Below are positions 24,212 to 36,950 of a DNA stretch of 64,000 bases, piece after piece. The number at the start of each line of letters is the position of its first letter. Position 1 is the first letter of the stretch. The notes beneath the pieces were generated by a model. It had not been told where the DNA came from. It made no database searches and saw nothing but the letters and a program-made list of their open reading frames with translations. This stretch comes from Pilatotrama ljubarskyi. Its lineage: Eukaryota; Basidiomycota; Agaricomycetes; Polyporales; Polyporaceae. The stretch lies in the NCBI GenBank assembly GCA_022385805.1, contig MU277712.1:1-64000 (forward strand), written 5' to 3'. A program made the translations under genes and the position numbers.

Positions 24212-26197
24212 CTAGACACGCCTCACCCACTCCTCGATCTGCGCCCACACCGCGTCCCGCACGTTCTCGTCCCACCAACCCATCATCAGCACGTCGTGCG
24301 GCGCGTCCTTGACCCAGATCGTGTGCACGTCCACGCCGTCGCGCTCCATCGCGCCCACGAGCCGCATCACCTCGCGCTCCAGCCGCTCCGCGTCGCCGAG
24401 CACGACGCACGTCTTCGGGAACTCGGTGAACAGGCTCAGCCCGCGCGGCGACGCGATGATCGGGCGCGCGAGCGACGTCGGGCTCCGTCCCTGGTCCTCG
24501 CTCGCCGCCTCGGGCGGGCCCGTCACGAGGCGCGGAGAGCCGTTTCCGACGAGAGGGGTGGAGGGCACCGGCGTGGCGGGGGCGGAGGCCATATTACGCA
24601 GGTACTGGCGCTGGTTGTCGTCGAGCTGCGCGATGGTGAGGTCGGCGACGCTCGAGGCGAAGGCGTCGCCGTAGAAGGCTTTGAGGACCCGCGACGACGC
24701 GGGGCTGACGTAAGGACTGTGCATCGTTTCGACCGGGTTGTGGCCTAGGAAGGTGCGCTGAAGGAGGGCGCGCGGTTCGGGGGTATCTACGAGATAATCG
24801 GTATCGGCGTGAGGACGCGGGACATACGACGAAGGCGTTTCCGGGAAAGCGTGAGCTGCACCAAACGTCAGTAATGGCCTACCTCGGGTCGACAGGGGAC
24901 TCACATGGGTCACAAGAAGGAGACAGCAGGAGTAGGCCGTCGGGCGGAGGCAGGACACCTTCGTCTCGAATCCAGCGTGCAAGAGCGAGAACCAGGTTTC
25001 CGCCCGCGCTGTCTCCGATCAGGATGATCTTGCAGCCGACAGTGGCCGCAACCTCGGCAACATGCGCGTGGATCGCGTCACTCTCCTTCTTGTAGCGGGC
25101 CTGGGTCTGGTAGGCCTTGTTGTCCGCGGAGAGATAGTCTCTGACCTCCTCACTCTTCCGCCTCGTCTCCTCCTCTTCGTCAGTCCGCGTGCTGGAGTTC
25201 CCGCGAGAAGAGGAGGCTTTGCCGGACTTTCGACGCTGATGACGACGGATGATATGGGCGTACACGGCTGCCGCATCTTGGACCGCAGCGGGGAAGGGTG
25301 CGTGCTGGAGCAGTCGGTATTCTACTGCATGTATCTCGGTGAAGGCCTTGTCCTGGATATTTCAGTGAGCAACTACTCGGGTGGGCAATTCAGGGAACGA
25401 GCTCACTCTGATGAGTCGCTCGGGAATTTGCGAGGTCGGGGCGCCCTCGTGGGCAGACATATGGCAGTATCCGCCGCCGTGGAGGAATATGCCTATCAAG
25501 GGGACGTCACCAGCTGCCGATTCAAATTCTCCTCCATCCATGAGGTCGTCGTCGGAGTTGGTGGGGGCGTCGCCTGGGCAGGCCGGTATGACTGTGGAGG
25601 CTGGTGGTTAGTTGAGCGGACCTTCATGTACTGGGTGCCGAAGGTCCGCGAGGAGTACGTTTCCGATGGATGCGCGCTGGATGTGCCCATTCGGGCAGAC
25701 ACACGCACACGGCACACCCATGACACGCCTCGCGTACCTCGGACAGCGTAGCTTTGAAGGCCGATATACTCACTTTTGGGCCGCTCCTTGGGCCAGATGT
25801 AGCACCCAACCCTCTTGAATGGAACCTGGGGGTCCGCGATGATGCCGGTGCGCAACTCCTCCGGAAGGGGGTCGACCCATTCGAAACGCGTGTACTTGAG
25901 CTTGCGGTTGTCGCACGGCTTGTCGGGATCGCGCGTGCCCCAAGTGACGCCTGCGAGTTCGGTGACCTTGTAGATGCGCCTGGTGAAGTTCACCGCGATG
26001 CAGCACTTGACGGACCACGACGGTCGGGGGCGGTAGCTGCGGGGCATGATCGAGTAGTAGAGGGCCCACCACAGGACCATGACGAGGGTGGTGAACATGC
26101 GCTGGCATACGTAGAGAGTCTTGAGCGGCTCCCTCGCGTAAGGCATGTCCGCCTGGTACGAGTACTGCTTCTTTGGCAAGACTGCCTTGGAGGCCAT
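24212..26197 (-). CDS. Alpha/beta hydrolase, HSL-like esterase/lipase family
   Basis: Exons: 26197-25774, 25591-25407, 25352-24905, 24855-24212; 566 aa. The start MASKAVLPKKQYSY is followed by a hydrophobic segment (about residues 30-48, MFTTLVMVLWWALYYS) that should anchor the protein in a membrane. The oxyanion motif HGGGYC is in exon 2, the nucleophile elbow GDSAGG in exon 3, and the acid/histidine pair in exon 4 (VVLGDAERLE and DAPHDVLMMG). This is the complete catalytic set of an HSL-type esterase or steryl-ester/acetyl hydrolase. A roughly 70-residue Lys/Arg/Ser-rich insertion sits between motif and elbow. The acceptor of exon 2 is uncertain: an AG 9 nt upstream keeps the same frame. 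The 182-nt first intron is long for this locus. The gene shares a 550-bp divergent promoter region with the DUF1295 gene. The substrate is unknown. Confidence 0.85.
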
Positions 26198-26747
26198 GTC
26201 TGGTGGTCGGTTGACGCGGTCGGTCGTCGCTAGTCGAGTGTGCCGAAAGTGGTCAGAAATGAGGAGAGTCGGGTTCAACGACGTCGTTCAAGGCGTTGAG
26301 GTCGTGCTGGTGGTCGGGAACGTCGTGGAAGGGCGCGGGGGTCGATATGAGAAATGTGGACATGGCGAGAACAAGTCGCGAACTAATAAAGGTCGTCTCC
26401 AGATCTTGGGGCATGGGCTTGACGTCAGAGCAGCCACAATCACAACACGTGCACACAACGCGTCCTTCGCCGGCGGTGGCCGATCGCGTTGCTGCCGCCG
26501 GGCGCTTCCACGCGCACTGCGCATCCCTGACGACTTGTAGTGTAGCCTTGAACAGTCTCGATCTGATCCTGCGCAGGCTGCAGGAATCGGCAGTGCTTCA
26601 ACACTCGATGTGATCCTCGGGCATGGGAGCAGGAACTCTACTCGTCACAGAACACGTATCACTTGCTATATAAACACCTCCACCCACAGTCATCCTGCTT
26701 CAGAATTCTCCTCGCCTGCATCCCGAGAACATTGAGGTCCTGCTGCA
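26198..26747. other. Divergent promoter region
   Basis: Separates the head-to-head hydrolase and DUF1295 genes. Confidence 0.6.
26667..26674 (+). promoter_or_regulatory. TATA box of the DUF1295 gene
   Basis: TATATAAA lies 81 bases upstream of the ATG at 26748. Confidence 0.6.
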
Positions 26748-28401
26748 ATGGCATCGCCGGTTAACGTGCTGGACCGTTACTATCTCGTTATTACTCTTCT
26801 CGTGACCGTAGGATACCAGCTTTCTGGCTTTGCGATTGCGTGGGCCTTGCAGGTATACCATCCGCAATGCCCACCTTGACACGCTAGCAGCCTGCTCACC
26901 TCTGCACAGTTCGACAAGATCACGGATTTTACAGGAGGTGGGCGAAGACAATCCTGATACTGGCGACAGACCGAGCTGACCGTCTGGTCGCCCACTACTA
27001 GGATCGAACTTCTTCCTTCTAGGTATGAAGGGGGATCCTTCACAAGCTGGAGCTTAGCTCATGATGTTACTCACGACGAAACAGCTCTTCTCACTCTTCT
27101 GCTCGGTCAAGAGTTCAGTGCGAGGAATGTCATCGCAAGCATATTCGTGATGGTGTGGGCGGCCAGACTAGCAGGTACAGACTTCAGCGGGCGGTGCACA
27201 TCGCCAAGCCAATTGCTCACCGGATGCTCAGGTTTCTTGCTGTTCCGAGTCCTGAAGACTGGAAGCGACACCCGCTTCGACGAGATCCGTTCACATTTCT
27301 TCAAGTTTTTGGGTACGTCTTGTGTGGTTCGAGAAGCGTACGTGTGTTCACGCTCGGGTTGGCTAGGTTTCTGGGTTGGTGAGCCGGCCGCCTCGAGGCT
27401 GATGAAACCTCGTATTTACCAGCCACATATTCACAGGCCAGATATTATGGGTGCGTTCAGAGAGAAAAACCACTGACCATCTCTGTAACTCACAGACCTG
27501 GTTCCAACACAGGTCTGGGTTGTTTCCCTTCCCCTGATCGTCCTCAATTCTCCTGCAGTCACGCACAGAGGTCAGCCAGCGTTCGGTACAGCCAGTGACA
27601 TTATCGGCATCATCCTCTGGATTCTCGGTTGGCTCATTGAGTCCACCGCTGACCTGCAAAAGGTGCGCCCCTGTTTCCAGGCCACACGTACCCGTACACC
27701 GCGGTCCTCACACGACTTGTCAGTATCTCTACAAGGCGTCGAATCCTCCCACAGATAAGCCTATCGACGTAAGTGCTCCATCCATTGCTGCGCACTCAGT
27801 CTCGCGCGTCTTTCTCACCCTGTCTGGCCCGTTCTAAATATAGGTCGGTCTGTGGGCGTGGTCTCGTCATCCGCCTTACTTCGGCGAGTACGTTCCCGGC
27901 CGCTCTCCGTTCATTCTGCTCCTGACGCGTGCATTAGGATCCTCTGCTGGTGGGGCATTTGGACGCTGTCGATCGCGCCGAGTTTGCACGGAGATGGCAG
28001 CGCATCGACGCGTGCGGCGCAGCTCGGCACGCTCGTCTCACCGCTCTTCACCATGATGTACGACTCACACGCTCATTTCCATGCTCCTGACCGTGCATTG
28101 ACCCGCGCACAGTCTGCTGCTCTTCGGCTCAGGTGTGCCGACGGCCGAGAAGCCCGCCGCGCAGAAATTCTACCGCATGTCCTACCCCAAGCACGACGAG
28201 GCCGCTCAACTCGAATCCCAAGTGGGAGACGGCGAGCGGCACCCGGAGAACGCGGCATGGGCAAACTACAGGGCGTACCGCGCGCAGACATCGATCTTGC
28301 TGCCGCTGCCGCCCGCGGTTTATCGAGCGTTGCCGGGGTGGGTGAAGCGGACGGTGTTGTTGGATCTGCCGATGTTCGAGTGGGTGCCGGGGAAAGAGTG
28401 A
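26748..28401 (+). CDS. DUF1295 membrane protein (steroid 5-alpha-reductase-like fold)
   Basis: Twelve exons: 26748-26852, 26910-26937, 27002-27022, 27085-27174, 27232-27312, 27367-27378, 27437-27450, 27513-27662, 27724-27768, 27844-27887, 27938-28057, 28113-28401. Every phase closes. The protein is a polytopic membrane protein: the N-terminus YYLVITLLVTVGYQLSGFAIAWAL is one helix, followed by LLTLLLGQ, FVMVWAARLAGFLLFRVL, VWVVSLPLIVLNSP and IIGIILWILGWLIE. The signature of the family, [24 protein letters not shown], spans exons 10 and 11. DUF1295 proteins belong to the steroid 5-alpha-reductase/ICMT-like fold; the fungal members have no assigned substrate. Exons 3, 6 and 7 are only 21, 12 and 14 nt. 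Confidence 0.85.
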
Positions 28402-31254
28402 GGGGCACCCCAGGTAGCAGGCATGTACTTTTTGTGCCGTTCAGGGCGGGGCTCACTTGTTCATGTATACGCGAACGCTTGCAGCAATGGAATGTGGCCT
28501 GCCTCGGCACGGCGCTACAGTGGCACAATGCCATGGCTTTTGACGAGCTTTGAATCCCAACCTGAACGTCGGTGTGGAGGACAATACCTGTAGGCGTCCG
28601 GCCCGGGACCAACACGACCAAGCGGCAATAGCGGTGGTGGCTCAATCCGCATCCGGCACGACCACAAGCCATGGCTTATTAGCATGGACGTGCTGTTCGA
28701 AAATTGACGACACCGGATCAGGGGTGTAAAGGAACAATGGAGAAGAGGCCCGTCTGCAGGTATAAGAGAGAGGAGGCAGCGAGGGCAGAGGAGAGAACAC
28801 CTGGCCTCGTTTCCTCCTCACCCACAGCATCACACAAACGCCTGGCAGCATGCTCTGCACCCGCCCTCGACGACGTCGTCCGCATTGGCACTCGCCGCGG
28901 CCACCGGAAATGTGACCGTGCAGGCTGACAGACAAACCTCTCATTCCGAGGAGACGCCCCTTGGCCTCCCTCCCAGCCACAAGACCGCATTCCCTGTGAG
29001 TGCCCTCTCTTTCTCCTCCTGTTACGGCGGAGCGGAAGGCTCACCTGCACATTCTCCTGCGTAGTCGCGACATGTCTGCCTCCGAAGGCGCTGCCTTGGC
29101 GGCGACTGAGTCGGCATGCTGGGAGGTCGATGATGGAGCGGCACAGGCGGTGTACCTCGCAAGAGTCGGCCGTGGGTGTTCTCAGTGTTTCTGGCGCATG
29201 CACGGTAGTGGAGGACTGACGCTTTGGCCATAGACGAGAGGGCTTGTGCCAGGCTTCCCATCCCGCGCAGCCAACTCGCTGAGATCTGCGATAGGTGAGC
29301 CGCACGCGTTTCGTTTGGAGTAGACAGGTCGGAGGTAGACTGACGAGATGTCCGGTTATAGGACATTCATCGTCCTATACAGCGTCCACCTAAGGGATCG
29401 GGAAGGGACTCCGATCCTCTGCCTTCCCTGCAGCAGTGCAGACAGCGAAGGGTGGCCTTGATAGCTCGACTCGGGGGCTGGCACAGAACCAGCTGCCGAT
29501 GGCCAGCGCTACATGATGATATGGTGCGGTGAGCGTTATCTTACTGGACGCTGGATGAACGAAGGGAGACTGACCAGTTGATTGTCGCCATCATGCAGGA
29601 ATGCTGTCGTTCCCCGACACCATCGAGCCTGCTTCCCCATCCGAACCTTCGCGATTGAGCTTCACGACCCGCGCATCAGCGGACCACACACACCCTGCCA
29701 CCATGCCGGAGTAAGCCACTGGCACCGGGTGGTGGTGTTCTCCCGACCGCTTTGTATGGGCCGCCTCTACCCTACTGCCGAACTCCCTGCGGCCACATCT
29801 CCTAGCGAGACTCCACTGCTGAGCAACGAGATGCCAAGAAGCACGCCTTAAACTCTATGCGGTGCTCGGTGACGGAGCCCGGAACGAGGTCGTCCATTGG
29901 TGCAGGCCTACCACCTGTTTCGGCGCCAGCGTCGCCGCGAACGTCGTACTGGGCCGAGTCGAGTGTATAGTACCTTAGCGTCTCACTGAGCACCGTAGGG
30001 TAGTGATAAGCTTAACCTACAGTGGTAGAACCGCCAATAAAACTGTGGTCACCGTCATGATTCCAGATATTGGCAAGTTCTTGCTCATAAGAATGCGTCT
30101 GCTCAAAGCCGCCGGGCCCCACTGCGGCTTTCAGGTTCGGGATATACAGGTGGTCCTTTGTGACACACCATCTCACGCTTGCACAACGCGTTAGGATCAT
30201 GCCATGCATGAACAGGGTACTAGGTGCGTTCGAGGCGGATTTACCACTGGCAGAAGGGCCCTGCCGAGGTCCGTCGGATGGAGACACATATACCTGCTCC
30301 CGCGAGGTGTGCGATGCTATAAGACGTGCAACGAGCTCGGCGGGCCCAGAATGTAGCATTCGCTTCGTCGTGACGCGGAAAGAGGGTTGCAGTTGTTAGT
30401 GCAAAACTGGATGTGCTGATCTAACAGATATACCTGATGACTCGGACATGGCCTGCTGGCTACGGGACGAGTCCCACTGGCCATGTTAAACGGTGCCGTT
30501 GTTCCAGTACGTACTCAGAACGGGAAGTTCAATTTGGGACTTTCTCTCCTCCTCAACGAGGGTCTGCTCTATCTGCTCTGCACGATATTTGTCAAGGACA
30601 GATAGAATGCCCGCATACGGGCAAGTCGCCTACCGTGTTCCAAGTTGTTTCTGAGCCTCTTCGCAGCGTCGTGGCGCGCTGGAATTCCGACGCTTCGTCT
30701 CCTTAAGTCACCTTATAGTAATACCTTTATCGTCACCGCCCACGCGAGCGCATCTGGTCCGAGATTGAGATCGGATCATCGACTCAGCATGTGAGGGAAA
30801 AATGAATCTAGCAACTCCTGGTTTCGATCCAGGGACTTCAGGGTTATGAGCCCTGCACGCTTCCACTGCGTCAAGTTGCTATGCGAATGAGGCATTATGT
30901 AATTATATACAGGAGAGGCATAGTAGTCAAGTCCGGATATGTATGGGTGTCTGTGGGCGCTGCCAGGTTCCCATGGGGCTTAGTCAGCAGCACCTTGTCG
31001 TCACCGAGTGCTCGCAGCGGCCTCCGTTCACGACTTAGACTCGTTCGTGTATCAACTCTCCATAGACGTGTCGCGTTCTCCTCTGTTCGAGCACATCTCT
31101 CCGTACTTCAGTACCTCTCGTCGCGTGTATCACTGGTAATCCCTGTCAGTCCCAACCGTCTGGGTATGTCTACTAGATGAATGCGCAACAGCAGACTACA
31201 CGTTAACAGCCTATTCTAGGGTGCGCTTTCGCCAGGAGTCTATCAGAACAGTCA
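28402..31254. other. Intergenic region carrying the initiator tRNA gene
   Basis: Nothing supportable besides the tRNA at 30809-30880. A TATA-like GTATAAG near 28760 precedes frames with no convincing start codon. Confidence 0.5.
30809..30880 (-). tRNA. Initiator tRNA-Met (anticodon CAT)
   Basis: 72 nt, intronless. The acceptor stem is AGCAACT/AGTTGCT with discriminator A, so position 1:72 is A:T, the eukaryotic initiator hallmark. The anticodon stem CAGGG/CCCTG carries three consecutive G:C pairs next to loop CTCATAA. The T-loop is ATCGAAA, with A instead of the usual T54, again initiator-specific. Anticodon at 30848-30846. A T5 terminator (minus strand, 30802-30798) follows closely. Confidence 0.95.
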
Positions 31255-32919
31255 ATGCTCTTGACGGACGTAGAAAGGTTGCAGTATCGGTCAGAACCCA
31301 CCCCGGAGACGATAAAGGCCGCATGGAACACTATCCATGGACACGAAGCCGCCATCTCAGACATAGAGGACCGGATCCATGATCTGCTCAACCAGGTCCA
31401 GCACCTGCGGTACGACCAGGCGAAGCATCGGGCGGCCATAGAACGTTGCATCGGCCTTGTGACTCTCGCTAGACGCCTACCTGAGGAGCTGCTCATCAAG
31501 ATCTTCGAACACTGTGTTGAAGACGGCTGGACGCGCGCACCTATCGTCGTCTCGCACGTCTGCTCCGCATGGCGCAGAGCCGCCCATGCACCGAAGGTGT
31601 GGTCGCACGTATACGCCAAGTGCGACGACCCGCAGGTGCTAGACAGGACGCGCTTCTGGCTTCAAATGGCCCGCGGCGCGTACCTGCACGTCACTGTCGT
31701 CACGTCCTGGAGAGTCCCTCCGCGGCCGATCATGGAGGTCATGGCGTTACTACTCGAGCGAAGTGCACAGTGGAAGTCGCTGAAAATTGAGACGGACTCA
31801 ATGCGACATGCGGACCTCATTCTCGCCCAATGCAACAGCCCAGTTCCGGAATTGCGGGAAGTGGATATCAGAACCGCTGCTCTCGACGTTGGCGATCCCG
31901 AGGGTGTTTCGGACTTGGTGCGGCTGGCGGACAGGTTCAACACCTCCTTTGCGCCGAGACTAGCTACAGTATCCTACGTCTCCACTGTGGTGCCTGCCGT
32001 ACCCATCTTTCCCTCCCATATCACCAACCTGACCCTCGAGGTCAAGGAGAGCCCATCAAACCGCCCGCTCTCTGCCTCTGCTATGATCGGCATTTTGGAA
32101 AGCCTCACCGAACTGCGCTCTCTCTCCCTCTCCATGCCGCTCATCTACGAGCACGAGTTCATTCCGGAGCAGGACTCGGAGCGCGTCGCGTCGCTCCCGT
32201 CGCTCACCGCTCTGACGGTCTATGGGCCTACCGACCTCAACGAGCTACTCCCACATATACATGCCCCTTCGCTGCGCCGGTTGTGCCTCCGCTCGCTCGA
32301 AGATCTCGGGCTCCGTCAACGCCCAATCGGGCCGAGCTTCACACGCTTTATCGGATCATCCTTCCCCCCTCTCGAGCTCTTGGAGCTGCACGACATCGAC
32401 CTCGACCCGGAGACGTTCGAAACGTGCTTCGCCGCGCTACCGCATCTGCGCGAGCTCCGCTTGCACGAGTCTTCCATCTCCGACGCGACCGTGCAGCTGC
32501 TCAATGGCCCGCGCGGCCTCTGTCCGCGGCTGAAACGTCTGGACTTGCGTTGGTGCGGGCACCTCCGTGGCCGGGCGCTCGTCGATCTGGTCCGCAGCCG
32601 GCATGTGGTGGACGACTTGGCTGGGCCGGTGTCGGACCCGATCGAGGAGATTGGCGTGATCAACTGCTGCTTCGTGGCGCAGGAGGATGTGCTGGACCTG
32701 GCGCGGATGACGGTTTGTAGGCTTGTGACACGCGAGACGGATGACTATTGCCGTAAGTCCAAGTGCTGCCGTTCTGTACCATGTAGATGGAGACTCATCT
32801 TCGCGATCCCTGCAGGTACCACCCTATGCTGCACTAATCAGAGGTACAGGACGAGGCTCCGCATGCGCCATGTATCAGAGTTTCTGGATCGGAACGCGGG
32901 TATCAGGCTGGTCTTGTAG
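31255..32919 (+). CDS. F-box protein with leucine-rich C-terminal region
   Basis: A single long exon, or two exons if the 63-nt, stop-free candidate intron 32753-32815 (gtaagt ... tgcag) is removed; 554 or 533 aa. After an N-terminal coiled-coil-like stretch with AAISDIEDRIHDLLNQVQHLR comes the F-box LPEELLIKIFEHCVEDG, then VVSHVCSAWRRAAHAPKVWSHV. The remainder contains degenerate leucine-rich repeats, e.g. FPPLELLELHDIDLD, LPHLRELRLHESSIS and CPRLKRLDLRWCGHL. Such agaricomycete F-box proteins are expected to be substrate receptors of SCF ubiquitin ligases; the target is unknown. These families are very expanded in mushrooms, so orthology cannot be assigned. Confidence 0.85.
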   Translation: MLLTDVERLQYRSEPTPETIKAAWNTIHGHEAAISDIEDRIHDLLNQVQHLRYDQAKHRAAIERCIGLVTLARRLPEELLIKIFEHCVEDGWTRAPIVVSHVCSAWRRAAHAPKVWSHVYAKCDDPQVLDRTRFWLQMARGAYLHVTVVTSWRVPPRPIMEVMALLLERSAQWKSLKIETDSMRHADLILAQCNSPVPELREVDIRTAALDVGDPEGVSDLVRLADRFNTSFAPRLATVSYVSTVVPAVPIFPSHITNLTLEVKESPSNRPLSASAMIGILESLTELRSLSLSMPLIYEHEFIPEQDSERVASLPSLTALTVYGPTDLNELLPHIHAPSLRRLCLRSLEDLGLRQRPIGPSFTRFIGSSFPPLELLELHDIDLDPETFETCFAALPHLRELRLHESSISDATVQLLNGPRGLCPRLKRLDLRWCGHLRGRALVDLVRSRHVVDDLAGPVSDPIEEIGVINCCFVAQEDVLDLARMTVCRLVTRETDDYCRKSKCCRSVPCRWRLIFAIPAGTTLCCTNQRYRTRLRMRHVSEFLDRNAGIRLVL

Positions 32920-33185
32920 GATTGTAGTATCTTGATTGCAGGTGGCTGGATGTACGTCGACTCGGCGCGATAGTTGTACGCATGTGCGGATTGTCCTTGA
33001 CGTCTGGAGTGTTGTAGCAATATATTTCGTTGACTCAGACCTTGAGAACTTCGGCTGACATCTCAAGGATCGAAGTCTACGATTCCTCATCTCAATCGGT
33101 ATTTCGAGCAAGGCAGAGCGTCGAGAGTGATACATGATCGGCGTAGCGGCGCAAGCGTCCGCGACTCTATGGTAATCCTCGGACA

Positions 33186-35540
33186 CTAATCACGCGGCCT
33201 GGGCACGCTCTCTCGATACGGTCCCACACGGAGCCACATCTCGGGCTTCAGACTGTCCTTGCCCGCACTTGGGAAGGTGATGCCCGACATGTGCCAGTGG
33301 ATGGGCTTCTCGGACAGCTCGAAGGTGAAGTTGGCGAGCAGATTCGATAGAACGACCTCTGAACGTCAGGCTGTCAGGAAGAGAGCCGATCGGAACTTCA
33401 AGCGATGGACGTACTCATCTCGAGTTGTGAGAAGGTGAAGCCGCTGGTAAAAGCACTTCAATTACTGTATAGACAGGCGCAGAACGACGGGGCTTACACG
33501 CAGGACCGTCCTCCACCGGCGAACGTCAAACTAGCAGAACGATTAGGGACAACATTATGCACACGACTGCGGATCACACGCACAGGTGGGAGTAAACACC
33601 AGGTATAGACGCGTCTTCAAGAGTCTTGGGAAGGGGCTTGAGCCATCGCTCTGGCTTCCACTCGTCAGCGTCGTCGCCCCATATGGCCTTGTTGCGATTG
33701 CAAGCTCGGACACCGACAAGCACGTTAGTGCCCTTCGGGATGGGCACGCGGTCGATCATGGAGCCGTCGCTCCCGCGCATGGGTTTCGATAGTGGGAGCG
33801 TCGTGTCCCTGAACGCTCTAGGAGAGAAGCGTCAGTACTCGGAGAAACATGCGGGATGCCGCTGTATGACTCACTCGCGGAGCGAGAGAGGAGTTGGCGG
33901 ATATCTGCGCGACGACTCGTGTCAGAACATGCGACGAGAAAGGCAGAATAGCTCACAGTCGCAGCGTCTCCCTACAGATCGCATCGAGGTACGGGAGCGC
34001 GTGCAATTTGTCGTACGGCAGGCAGTGTCCGTTCCCGGCCTCGAGAATCTCATCGCGGACCTTGGCCTGGACGTCAGGGTTCTCTGCGAGCGATTGCAGT
34101 ACTTGCGCCATGACATGGGAGGTGGTGTCCGTTGCGGCGAACAACAGAGTGCTACATGGCAGGGTTGTGAGCGAAGCTATTATGCTCAAGATGATGAGTT
34201 ACATACTTGATCTGACCCACAATTTCTTCATCCGATAGCTTGTTGGAGTCGCCGACAGACATGTTCGCCTTCACTGTAAAACGGTTATTCAGTCGCTGTA
34301 CTCACAAACTTCAACGATCAGCGAAGACTTACGCAGTACACTCATAATATCCTTGCCGGCAGCATACTCTCCCTTCTGAAGCACAGCCTTCTTCTCCTCG
34401 ATGATCCTCACAGCCGTGCTATGCAGGACGTCTACCGCCTCCTTGAGCTTACGGATGTTGTCGGAGGGAATGCGATCGACGATCCAGCGGCGGAGCCAAG
34501 CAGGACCCAGTCGAGTCAGGATCGGAGACAGTTGTCGTACGACCATCATCAGGGGGGTGAAGGATAGGGGCCTGCACAACGTCAGGACATGCCCTGTGGA
34601 CAGTATAGCATGGCACCACTTACAGATACACCTTCGCGGCTTTGTTGAATGGATCGGTAGCCTCGTCCGATATGAGCGGGTCGAATGAGTGTCCCATGCC
34701 GGCTTGTCCGATGATCTCCAGCGCTGTGCGTCCCATCCACTCGAGCATGTCAAGATCCCGAGGGGAGTCGCCGACACGCATGGAGATCGCTTCCACCAGC
34801 TGTTCTGCAGTGAATCAGAGGACATGGAGGCGAGCGCAATTTCACTCACCTTGTTTGTCACCTCATAAAAGATGGGCGTCAGATCGCGAAGGTGCTTGGC
34901 CGAGAACACCGGCATGAGCATCTTTCGCTGCTTGCGATGCGCGTCCCCTGTGTGTTGTAGGTATGCATGTAGGATGCACTGACAGGCGACGCATTACGCA
35001 GAAGGCACTCACCTAGCACGCTCAATAGGCCAGCGCCGAGTAGCATGTTGTTAGACCTGATATCAGGTGAGAAAGACGGGCATTGGAGGCTCGCTAATAA
35101 GATCGCACCCACCGAACGAGCCATTCAATCTGGTCGTAGGTCCCTTGTTCTCTGAGAATGACATTCTGTAGTGCTGTGGGGTCAAACACATACAGCCATT
35201 TCCGCTGCGGAGTACGAGCAGGTTATTAGGATGGAGTTCAGATGCGGAAATGCTCCATTTACGCCTAGTAGGGCATGGATCTTGACCACGGGCCCGTATT
35301 CGCTGCAAATCTTGTCGTGGAAGGCCCAAGCATCGGTATCAAAAAGCTCGGCGAGATTGCCTAGGTGGGGGAGTAAATCAATAACCAGCCAACACACAAC
35401 GCATGAAATGGCATACCAGACACAATGGAGTTCGAGGGGGGACCCGCGACGACATCCAGGGGCGACTTCACGAACAGAGGGCGTAATAGAGACCAGATCG
35501 CCCAAGCAGTCCCGCACGACAAGATTACGTATAGAAGCAT
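33186..35540 (-). CDS. Cytochrome P450 monooxygenase, CYP4-like type (unrelated to the other three)
   Basis: Fourteen exons: 35540-35417, 35360-35263, 35204-35113, 35056-35013, 34947-34850, 34799-34624, 34571-34333, 34273-34207, 34151-33957, 33904-33875, 33817-33584, 33530-33498, 33443-33415, 33358-33186; 543 aa. An N-terminal anchor (MLLYVILSCGTAWAIWSLL) leads to AGPPSNS. The I-helix is FAATDTTSH, with Ala in place of the usual Gly; ExxR is ETLR, the PERW motif is KPERW, and the haem loop FAGGGRSCVGF is split by an intron right after the cysteine. The intron pattern and motifs differ completely from the other three P450s. The gene appears intact. The substrate is unknown; this broad type includes fatty-acid, alkane and xenobiotic hydroxylases. 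Confidence 0.88.
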
Positions 35541-36950
35541 TGGTGAACCCGGACAAATGCAGTGGCGGACTGACGCTTGGGTAGGCCGCGGAGGAGGATG
35601 GGATCCGTCCACACAAGATTGAAGGTTCTTAAATCACCGTGTTCAAGAACTCCGACATGATGATTACGCCGGGAAGCAATCAATCACTAGAACTCGCCTA
35701 CAATACTTTACCTCTCCGGGGAAGGAAGCGAGGCGTTTGCGTTCCAGCGGCCAGCCACTGTCGGGCGCGCGTACTCGGTCTCCGACGGCGTCCATTCAAC
35801 TATGGTATTGGCAATGCTGAATGTCGTCGCTCTCATGTGCACAGGTCCGAGTCCGGTGTCCGCCCGGTGATCATCGCGTGCGTCGGATGGAGCTAGTCGA
35901 GTACTCGTCGTGCAACCCTCGAAGACCCGGAGCACGGGCGGTTAATGCGCGTCGGCAGCATGATCGCGGTACAAAGGGAGCTCTTCTTGCGGAAGCAATG
36001 TGTCATCTGATAGAAGGCATGTGTGCGTTCGGCAGGTGCCTTGCAACAAGGCACTCACCTCTGCTTCCGGAATACCTATTACTTCAGTGCGGGACCGGTA
36101 GAGAACCTCACTTGCCTGCCGACCGCTCGCGACGTCCGAGAGAGGCAGAGGGCCCGAGCCTGACGGGGACACCGGGTCCTAAGCCGAATGCTGATGTTAC
36201 CGACCGGACATGCCGTAATGATCGTATCCGAGACAGAATACATGTCAAAGAGAGCAGCGCCAGGTCGTCGATTTGTGGTACGCACGCGCGATCCGAACGT
36301 ATTGCTGACGTAGACCGCGTTGAAGCGCTACTGCACAAAGTGAGCCTCCGTTCTCACTGACGCTCCTCAGCTGAAGAAAATGGACGCCGTCTTTGGCTAT
36401 AGCTATCTCACAGAAATGCAGTTCACGCAGCCACCGACAGAGAATTTGCACGAGTATGTACTAATGCATGAGGAGGAAGCACATGAGATAGAAGTCCGAT
36501 GAATGGTCGCTCGTATCAGTGTGGATACAAACACGTACCATGGGCAAAGTCAGCGCATCGGAGAAGCGGCCGCCTAGTATGTAATTCCGGGCCCCTCTAG
36601 CGCAGCAAGCTCCTTCTCTCCGGCTTGTATGTCGTCCTGCCGCCGCCGCAGTCCGAATGGCCCATACCCATCCTCGCTGCTAATTCCGCTGGCCGAACGG
36701 GGTGGTTCCGAGATAGGAGCGAGATGGGCTTCCCCCTCCGGCCCAGCAGGTACGGAACCCTTCCGGCACGCAGGTTGACTTCTGCTCTGGACGCCGTGCG
36801 AACCCTGCAAGCCGTGACACGGATAACGCGTATCGCGAGCGGGTTGGCAATGCAGCTCGAAGGACTTACGGATACTACACGCAAAAGTGTAAATCATCTT
36901 GCGTTTCGGAGCGAAATCACTAGGCTCACCTGACCCTCGAGTCTGTTGGA
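35541..36950. other. Intergenic region
   Basis: No gene recognised on either strand. Confidence 0.55.

Noticed and set aside
28760..29100. Possible small secreted protein gene downstream of a GTATAAG box
   Set aside because: The only attractive frame (SALALAAATGNVTVQA...) has no usable start codon, and no homology is recognised.
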